Assembly: GCA_024195585.1 (NCBI GenBank)
Contig: SWBL01000228.1
Span: 1 to 64,000 of the forward strand
Length of the DNA stretch: 64,000 nucleotides
Source: Aureobasidium sp. EXF-3400
Lineage: Eukaryota > Ascomycota > Dothideomycetes > Dothideales > Saccotheciaceae
Direction: 5' to 3'
The notes beneath the pieces were generated by a model. That model ran no database searches. It saw only the letters and a program-made list of their open reading frames with translations, and was not told the origin of the DNA. Below are positions 56,831 through 64,000 of this stretch, in pieces. The translations under genes and the position numbers were made by a program. Positions within the stretch are counted from its first letter, which is position 1; the number at the start of each line of letters is the position of its first letter.

Positions 56831-58395
56831 ATGGCTACAGAAGTTGCATCGCAGCCCGATGCTGCTCAAGGCATAACTGGAGATCGCACGAGATGGTCAG
56901 CAAGATTCCCTGCCCGCCATCTAACCAAGACTAATGCAGTGTAGGAAGCACCTGGACACCATTCTCTCACGCAGCGGAGCCTTCACAGACCCGGACTTTG
57001 TGCCTGGCGACCAAGTCATCCAGACTCTCGAGTCAGCAAGAGTCTTGTACGTGTAGAGGTACTGTTTGGTAAATTTCTCAGAGCTAACTTGCGACAGAGT
57101 CATGTTTGTACAAACCGAACTCCATATTGTACACCGACCTAATCCTTCACAGCGGAGCCGGTGGCCTTGGATGCGAGATCCTCAAAAACCTCGCCCTTTC
57201 TGGTTTCAAAAACATCGATGTCATTGACATGGGTACGCCGAGCTCTCTCCGTCTACTTGCTCCATGCTGAACGACCAAATAGACACCATCGACGTATCCA
57301 ACCTGAATCGCCAGTTCCTCTTCCGCCAGTCAGACGTCGGATCATACAAAGCTGAGGTGGCCGCACGCTTCGTCGAGAGTCGCGTCAAAGGCGTCAAGAT
57401 TACTCCATATTGCGGCAAGATTCAGGACAAGGACGAGGATTACTACCTGCAGTTCAACATTATTGTCTGTGGCCTCGACAGCATTGAAGCAAGAAGATGG
57501 ATCAATGCTACTTTGGTCGGCATGGTAGATGGTGACAACCCCGACAGTCTGAAGCCCTTGATCGACGGCGGCACCGAAGGTTTCAGAGGCCAGTCTAGGG
57601 TCATCCTTCCTACCGTCACAAGCTGCATCGAGTGTCAACTGGACATGCATGCTCCCCGCGCTGCCGTACCTCTTTGTACCCTGGCCACCATCCCTCGTCA
57701 ACCCCAACATTGTATCGAGTGGGCCCATCTCATCGCTTGGGAGGAGGAGCGCAAAGGTAGGGGCAGCGTCGTACAACTTGCTGTCAAGACGCTGACATTT
57801 TCTAGATATAACTCTCGACACTGATGACACAGAGCACATCTCTTGGCTGTTCGCAAAGGCCCTGAAGCGTGCGCAAGAGTTCAACATCCCAGGTGTCACG
57901 TACTCGATGACTCAAGGAGTAGTCAAGAACATCATTCCAGCAATTGCATCGACCAATGCAATTATTGCAGCTTCGTGCTGCAACGAAGCCTTCAAGATTG
58001 CGACTGGCACCAACCCCTTCCTGGGCAATCCCGGTACCAACAACTATATGATGTACAGTGGCGACGACAGCATCTACACATACACATTTGAGCACGAAAT
58101 GAAGGCCGACTGCCCCGTGTGCGGCAACCTGGCCAAGGAGATCTCGGTTAAGAAAGAGTGGACCTTGCAGGACTTTGTCGAACACCTGGCCGAGAGACCC
58201 GAAGCACAGCTCAAGAAGCCATCTATCCGAACCGAAGAGAAGTCGCTCTACTACTCGGCACCGCCTAGTCTTGAATTGCAGACTCGACCCAACTTGAAGC
58301 GCAAGCTGGATGAACTCTTGTCTGACGGACAGGAAGTAGGTGTTAGCGACCCTGCTTTCACCATCGACTTCAAGTTCAAGGTCCGCTTCATGTAG
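56831..58395 (+). CDS. UBA3: NEDD8-activating enzyme E1 catalytic subunit UBA3
   Basis: Six exons (56831-56895, 56945-57046, 57098-57103, 57153-57232, 57283-57756, 57806-58395) give 438 aa. The enzyme adenylates NEDD8/Rub1 and passes it to Ubc12 for cullin modification. The nucleotide-binding motif [20 protein letters not shown] is rebuilt only if a 6-nt exon (AGTCAT) is included. The Mg/ATP segment [20 protein letters not shown] follows, then [13 protein letters not shown], zinc ligands CIEC and CPVCG, and the catalytic Cys in [13 protein letters not shown]. The C-terminal ubiquitin-fold domain binds the E2. The introns on both sides of the microexon are 51 and 49 nt, with CTAAC and CTAAT branch sites. 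Confidence 0.95.
57098..57103 (+). other. 6-nt microexon of UBA3
   Basis: Flanking sequence is ...TTGCGACAG|AGTCAT|GTTTGTAC.... Together with the neighbouring exon ends it encodes the L-V-I of the LVIGAGGLGC nucleotide-binding loop. Skipping it keeps the frame but replaces L-V-I by F. Confidence 0.85.
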
Positions 58396-58747
58396 AATGA
58401 CGCTGCAAAGTTGCATAGGAAGCGAGGATGATGAAGGTTGTTTTGAGGATTGATGGGACGAAGCATAGCGAAGGCGTTTCGGGATGGAACATAGCTCCAG
58501 GAAGAGGACCACTTAGCGTAGATGGCTCGGCACACACCATAGTCGAATGAATGTACAAAACCGATCAAGCAAAGACTTGTTAAAGAAATGGTGATATATA
58601 ATTATAATCATACAGAGTTGGGTGGGGCTGACGACGCCTCGGTCCACTCGTGTCTGGAGCTTCGCGTCCCCCCAAAAGGGGCAGGCAGTTTAAACAGTAA
58701 TTATTCATATAGAAACACGCAACAATGAGTGCAAACCTGCCGATACC
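58396..58747. other. intergenic region between UBA3 and the phosphoesterase gene
   Basis: 352 bp of UBA3 3' flank and promoter of the next gene. No gene is seen. Confidence 0.5.
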
Positions 58748-60781
58748 ATGAGCCATCAATATGCAACGTCCTACTCGACGTCCAAGGATGAAGGCCGATT
58801 GACCAGCATGTGGCAGCGGCTGGTGCGACAGTCGCAGTACGACGCCAAAGGGAAACCGAGGACGAGACTGGCCATTGTCCGCCGACGACTACTGAGGCTA
58901 CCCACCGCCATCTTTGCATTGTGGTTCTTTGTATTGATATGGGGGGAGCGAACGGTCTTCCACAGCAGTATCAACGCCTGCAAATGGGAGCAATGGGAGA
59001 AATGGGTATGTCTGGCCCATGCCACATCCTCATCTCTAGCTAATCTGATCATGTAGCCCTCGGATGCGCAACCTCATCGCATTGCATTGATTGCTGACCC
59101 TCAGCTCGTCGATCCGCACACGTATCCCGGCCGCCCGTGGCCTCTCTCATCGTTGACCATCACTGCCACCGACAAGTACATCAAGCGATCCTTCTATCTG
59201 CTACAACGCCATATCGATCCTGACTCGACCTTGTTCCTGGGCGACCTGTTTGACGGAGGAAGAGAATGGTCTACACACTTCGAAGGCTTCCTACCCTCGG
59301 AGCAGCAGTGGAAGAAATATGGCGACAAGTACTGGCTCAACGAGTACGACCGCTTTGGCAACATCTTTTTCGATCAGAATCAGGTCACTGGAGGCCGACC
59401 TGCCCACAAGGTCAAGAAGTTTGTCGCCAGTCTTCCTGGAAACCACGACCTCGGCTTTGGCAATGGCGTCCAGGTGCCAGTCCGAAACCGCTACCAAGCA
59501 TACTTTGGCGAAGGTGACAGGATAGACGTTGTCGGAAATCACACTTTTGTCAGCATCGACGCTGTCAGTTTGAGCGCAATGGGTCAACCAGACAGTTCCC
59601 CAGAACTCTGGAACTCGACCATGCAGTTCCTCGACAACGCTCAGCATCTCAAGCACAAGGCCGTGCGTGCAGAACTCAATGAACAGCAAGGTCTTATACA
59701 ACACAGACGATGGGCGCATGCAGTCACACACCCTCACGATCTTGGTCGTCAGCCTACAAAGGAGGAGCTGGCGAAAGAGTCAAAGCCAGAGTTTCCTACC
59801 ATCCTCCTCAGTCACGTACCCTTGTACCGCCCAGAAGGCACTCCTTGTGGTCCTCTCCGCGAGAAGTACCCGCCCAAAGCGCCGAATCTCAAGCACGACA
59901 AGCCCAACGCCATTCGTATTGCTGGTGGCTACCAATATCAGAACGTCTTGACACAGGAGATTTCGACTACGGTTGCCCAGAAAATTGGCAACATTGGACA
60001 TGCCTTTTCAGGAGATGACCACGATTACTGTGAAGTTGTGCACTCTGACTACGCCTCCAGACACGACAGAGGCATCCGCGAGATCACAGTCAAGAGTATC
60101 AGCTGGGCAATGGGCGTCCGCAAACCAGGTTTCCAGCTAGTCAGTCTCTGGAACCCCGTCGACGAAAACGGAGAGTCTCTTCGTGATGGACCAACGCTGC
60201 AAACCCACCTCTGTCTGCTACCAGACCAACTCGGCATTTTCATCCTCTATGGTATTTTAGCCGCTTTTTCCTTGATCGCTCTTGCCATGAACACTCTGGT
60301 GCAAGTCAGAAACGAGGAAACAGCAGCCTCGTTAAACTTTTCGACCCTGCCTACTTCAGAGCCCTCCAAGCCATCAAAGGAATACTCTAAATCAGACGCA
60401 ACGAACTCAACATCCTCCACGGAGAAACACACCAACAACAACACCCTCTCCGCCCGCACCTTCAATTCCCGCACCCGCAGCGTCAGTCCAGCTGTCAACG
60501 GCAGCGGTGGCGGCTATAGTCTCCCTACCACCCGCCCATCTTCCTCTCTGATCGAGAAAGCAGGATACTATGGAAATAACCCAGAATATCAAATGTACAA
60601 TAAAGAAGAAGTGTATGATGAAAGCGACGATTGGGGTAATCCCATCTTCAAGAAGGAAAGAGCGATGAAGGTCAAGGTGCCAAAGACATTTAGGAGGAAA
60701 CTTGTGGATAGATTTGCGAGGGAGGCTGGGTTGGCTGGGGGGCCTGCGTTGCTGTTTTATTGGTTGTTGTTGAGGAGGTGA
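58748..60781 (+). CDS. Cdc1/Ted1-family (PGAP5-type) ER metallophosphoesterase
   Basis: Two exons (58748-59005 and 59057-60781) give 660 aa. The family removes ethanolamine phosphate from GPI-anchor mannoses in the ER. A membrane helix near residues 52-72 (LPTAIFALWFFVLIWGE) precedes the calcineurin-like phosphoesterase domain with the full metal-ligand series IALIADPQLVD, LFLGDLFDGG, ASLPGNHDLGFG, ILLSHVPLYR and HAFSGDDHDYCEV. A second helix follows at LGIFILYGILAAFSLIALAM. After it comes a Ser/Thr-rich cytosolic tail, and a hydrophobic C-terminus ends FYWLLLRR. Whether it is the Cdc1 or the Ted1 ortholog cannot be settled from this sequence. Confidence 0.9.
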
Positions 60782-61052
60782 GCAGAGGATGGTATGGTCT
60801 AGTGCTTCTGTAGATTGTTAAAATATTGCTATTCTTCTGAACGCACCTAAAAGCACATGTAAGACTTCGAGATACGTGATTGTTCTGGTGAGAGGAATAC
60901 GAAAATTTCATTCAAAGAGCTCTTGAATGAGCAGAAAAAAAACAATATCCAACCTCCCTCGTCGTTCATAAAAATCATCAAAACAAAGCGCCCCTGTGTT
61001 TCCACCCCAAGAGATAAGTACGAAAAACAAGCCTCCATCTTGTGGCTCGCAT

Positions 61053-64000
61053 CTACAAGAATCCCTTACTAAGGCTACTTATCCTCTGCGGCACCTCAAG
61101 CGACGGCGGCAAAGGACCAATAGAACTACCCCTTCTGCTTCCATTACCTCCCGCATCACTATAAGCAGCAAGAGCGCTCCTCCTCACGCTACCCCTCTCG
61201 ATCGCCAATCCCCTATTTACCTCCAATTCCCTCTCCAATCTCAATCTCGTCTCTCTTTCTTCCCTCAACTCTCTTTCTGCGCGTTTGGCAGCGAGTTGGT
61301 TGGATGAGTCTGAGGCTTGCAATTCGTCGATTGTAGCTAGCAACCCAGAGATTTTGTCGCGGGATTTGTTGATGTCGTCTGTAAGCAGCGAGACACTTTT
61401 GTCGCGACGCTCGATTTGGGATTGCAGGTCACGGACTGTGCGGTCGACGTTGCGTACACTGCGGGCTTCGGTGTTGCGAGTGTGTTCGATATCCTCGAGT
61501 TGAGCTTCCAATTCATGGATGCGGCCGTTGAGGAAACGCACATCTTGACTTACACTCGAGTAGCCTTTGGTTTCCAAATCGATGCACTTGAGTTGGAGAT
61601 CCTTCATTGACTTTTCTAGTGCGGCCTTCTCTTTGTGGAGGTTGACATTGTTTTCGCGTTCGGTGACAATGTCCTTTTGAATTTCTTGGGCGAGGGCTTC
61701 GGCTCTGCGCATTTTGCCTACGGCGGCAGCGGCGATGTCTTCTTGGTGTGCAAGAGTGGACTTCAGTTCGAGCAATTCGCGATCGGCGGATGCTGCGTCG
61801 CGCTTGGAAGGAGAGCCATGTTGTGAGAGGTCTTCGAGACGGTCGGCAGCCTCGCTAAGGCGTGCTTCGAGTCCCTTCTTCTCCTTGACGAGCATGTCTC
61901 TCTCAGCAACGACATCATCAACATTGGTGCGAAGGCTGCGGACCTGGCTAAGAAGATCGACGATCTTGCTCTGAGCATCATTATGAGCATTGACTGCCTC
62001 GTCGCGGGAGTTGGACAAGTCTTGCAAAGCAACATCAAGACGTGACTTCTCCTTAGCCCAGGTTGAGCTGTTCAAGACTTCATCGTCCCACTTGTTGCGC
62101 AACTCTTCCAACTCGTCACGAAGACGACCATTCTCTCCGCGAACATGAATGACATTCTCGCGTTCAATCTCTAGCTCGTTGCTAACGGCGGCAAGTTCTG
62201 ATTGATACTTCTTGCGAGTCTGCTCCATTGATGACTCCTTGTCTTCAATGTCCATGGCGCGTTGAGATCTGTAGTCCTCAAGCTCGTTTTGCAGACGCTT
62301 CTTGGCTTGAAGTGCACCGTCGAGATCAGCAGACATATCTTCAATCCTCTCTTCGTACTGCTGTGTTTGGCGCTGCAGATCCTCGACCAAAGAGTCCATG
62401 TGCTTGCGTTCTGACATGATGTTTGCGCACTGGTCTTCTACTTCTCTAGCCTGAGTCTTGGCAAATTGTTCTGCTCTGGTGGCTTTGAGGACAGCAATCT
62501 CTGCCTGCTCTAGCTTACCAAAGTACTCGTCAGCTCGGGCGCGGTAGAGATTGAGGCTGGATGTAACATCAAGCAGCTTGGATGTCTCTGCATCGAGTCT
62601 GATCTGGAGGTCGGAGAACTCGTCAAGAAGCTGTTGGTGGCCTGCAGCCTCCTGTTCTCTCTCATATTCTAAATCGGCAAGCTCAGACTTGACATCACGA
62701 AGCTCGACGTCGGACGAAACCTTGCTCTGCTTGATCTCATCGAATGCCATCTTAGCGTCCGAGAGCTCGGAGATGGCTGCATTGTGCGAAGCAAGTAGAG
62801 ATTTCCGTGACTGCTCTTGCGAGTTGATGAGATCGAAGAGTTCTTCATGGGACTTGGTCTGCACTTCAGACAAGGAGAGCTGACCAAGACGGATACTGTT
62901 CTCCAAGGCAGAGACTTTCCTAGCAGAATCGTCCAACATGTCGTGCAGTCTACTGTTCTCAAGAGAGAGTTTTTGCACTCTGCGAAGCGAAGGACTTTCA
63001 TCTTGCTGATCCTGCTTGAACGGGCCACGCCCAATTTGGGCTTCCAAATGTCTGTTATGCATTTCGGACATCTGAAGCTGGTTTTGAACCATCTCAAGCT
63101 CAGCAGCAAGATCCATGCGGTTGTTAAAGGCAGCAGTATCGTTGGTACGATCGGAACGTGCAGAGTCTGTGGTGTAGTTACTCAGGTGACGCTGGTTAGA
63201 TGGTGTGTGCACAGGAGAGAAGGGCTTTCTAGACTCCCAGTCTCTGCGCATAGGAACAGGTGAAGCGCGAGCATTGACCTGGTTCGAGTTCATTTCCTCA
63301 AGCAGAACGCGCTTAGCGTTGGCGTGCTTGTAGTCGTTCTCTTGCATCTCGTCCTGGTGATTGGCACGCAGATCGTTCAACTGCGATTCAGCACGTGCGA
63401 ACTTTTCGTTTACGATACGGAGAGCTTGTTGAGATGCTTCAAGCTTCTTTGCCAGGTCGATTGTGCGAGCCATATCGGGCTTCATACCATCAATGTTGGA
63501 AGGCAGGTCCTTCATATCGGGATCGAAGATCTTCTGGAGAAGTACGAGTTGCTCACGACACTCAGCAAGTTCGTTGTTAGCGTTGTCAAGACTGGACTGC
63601 ACAGCACGAGTGTTCGCTTGAGCCTGAGTACGTAGTTGACGTTCAGTTTCGAGCTTGCGGTTTGCCTCAGCGAGTTGAAGATTGACGGTCGAGGAAGCTT
63701 GCTCTGCGTTTCTGGTCGTGCGGTGTTCACGAGTGATCTCGTGGTTGAGATCCTCCAGACTGAGTGTAAGCTTCTCCTTCTGCTTCTCCAATGAGTTGAT
63801 TGTCAAGTGAGCATCTTCGAGCTGGCGCATGACCTTCTTCGCATTCTCTTCGGCGTTGGTCTTCTCCGCGTTCAGTTGGTTGATCTTCGACCGCTGCGTG
63901 TCAACAGCACGCGAGTTCGATCGAGCGATATCCAAGTTCTTCTGCTGAAGCTTGTTCAGGAGAGCACGGTTGTCGTTCTCAGATGCGGCCAGGCGACCCT
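61053..64000 (-). CDS. class II myosin heavy chain, C-terminal tail (5' end outside window)
   Basis: The frame is open from the right edge of the window to the stop at 61053, giving at least 981 residues of C-terminal sequence. Nearly all of it has heptad-repeat coiled-coil composition (for example LAEANRKLETERQLRTQAQA and ALENSIRLGQLSLSEVQTKS). A short break near residues 240-285 is rich in Ser, Pro and Asn (NARASPVPMRRDWESRKPFS). The end is non-helical and basic/Ser-rich (GSRRGSSIGPLPPSLEVPQR). The pattern matches fungal class II myosins of the cytokinetic ring and septum. The motor head is not in the window, so the assignment rests on the tail alone; another long coiled-coil protein is possible. 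Confidence 0.75.
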   Translation of the reverse strand, partial: GRLAASENDNRALLNKLQQKNLDIARSNSRAVDTQRSKINQLNAEKTNAEENAKKVMRQLEDAHLTINSLEKQKEKLTLSLEDLNHEITREHRTTRNAEQASSTVNLQLAEANRKLETERQLRTQAQANTRAVQSSLDNANNELAECREQLVLLQKIFDPDMKDLPSNIDGMKPDMARTIDLAKKLEASQQALRIVNEKFARAESQLNDLRANHQDEMQENDYKHANAKRVLLEEMNSNQVNARASPVPMRRDWESRKPFSPVHTPSNQRHLSNYTTDSARSDRTNDTAAFNNRMDLAAELEMVQNQLQMSEMHNRHLEAQIGRGPFKQDQQDESPSLRRVQKLSLENSRLHDMLDDSARKVSALENSIRLGQLSLSEVQTKSHEELFDLINSQEQSRKSLLASHNAAISELSDAKMAFDEIKQSKVSSDVELRDVKSELADLEYEREQEAAGHQQLLDEFSDLQIRLDAETSKLLDVTSSLNLYRARADEYFGKLEQAEIAVLKATRAEQFAKTQAREVEDQCANIMSERKHMDSLVEDLQRQTQQYEERIEDMSADLDGALQAKKRLQNELEDYRSQRAMDIEDKESSMEQTRKKYQSELAAVSNELEIERENVIHVRGENGRLRDELEELRNKWDDEVLNSSTWAKEKSRLDVALQDLSNSRDEAVNAHNDAQSKIVDLLSQVRSLRTNVDDVVAERDMLVKEKKGLEARLSEAADRLEDLSQHGSPSKRDAASADRELLELKSTLAHQEDIAAAAVGKMRRAEALAQEIQKDIVTERENNVNLHKEKAALEKSMKDLQLKCIDLETKGYSSVSQDVRFLNGRIHELEAQLEDIEHTRNTEARSVRNVDRTVRDLQSQIERRDKSVSLLTDDINKSRDKISGLLATIDELQASDSSNQLAAKRAERELREERETRLRLERELEVNRGLAIERGSVRRSALAAYSDAGGNGSRRGSSIGPLPPSLEVPQRISSLSKGFL

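Noticed and set aside
1..64000. Transposons, CRISPR arrays or further tRNA genes
   Set aside because: No transposase or reverse-transcriptase text, terminal repeats or direct-repeat arrays were seen, and the only convincing T-loop belongs to the tRNA-Leu at the left edge.

Overview
The window is a stretch of a filamentous ascomycete genome (Pezizomycotina; Dothideomycetes is my best guess, from gene content and style only). Support: many introns of about 45-75 nt with GTRNGT-like donors and CTAAC-type branch sites, an HDEL ER-retention signal, a HeLo-domain protein, a fungal rhodopsin-like receptor, a class II myosin tail, and close head-to-head and tail-to-tail genes. I resolved 25 protein genes with exon boundaries that keep frame, plus one 5'-truncated gene, one intron-containing tRNA-Leu and a few doubtful small coding regions.

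Layout. 0-10 kb: tRNA-Leu, VTA1 (ESCRT) facing an HDEL-type PDI, then a divergent leucine-catabolism pair (mccB / isovaleryl-CoA dehydrogenase), then a catalase followed by an inverted 123-bp copy of part of itself. 10-19 kb: a small acidic hypothetical gene, a region of unresolved short ORFs, a HeLo-domain protein, a Cti6-like PHD protein and methylmalonate-semialdehyde dehydrogenase. 19-31 kb: a 1577-aa repetitive membrane-anchored protein facing the Doa10/Ssm4 ER E3 ligase, then mL60 facing TRAPPC2. 31-39 kb: two gene-poor stretches around a 1240-aa secreted Ser/Ala-rich protein with an Apple-like domain and eight Cys-pair repeats. 39-51 kb: a hypothetical gene, LCL3 facing the Ams1 alpha-mannosidase, a D-2-hydroxyacid dehydrogenase, a rhodopsin-like receptor, and a 2.4-kb gene-poor stretch. 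50-64 kb: TVP23 facing a CitE-like lyase, an ANCHR-like zinc-finger protein, TEL2 facing UBA3 (with a 6-nt microexon), a Cdc1/Ted1-type phosphoesterase and the tail of myosin II.

Functional links are modest. mccB and ivd are consecutive leucine-degradation enzymes sharing a 245-bp promoter, and mmsA (valine degradation) lies 10 kb away. Several ER/Golgi genes (PDI, Doa10, TRAPPC2, TVP23, Cdc1/Ted1) are scattered and not evidently clustered. The least ordinary items are the catalase inverted repeat, two microexons (6 and 8 nt), and two large repeat proteins whose functions I cannot name.
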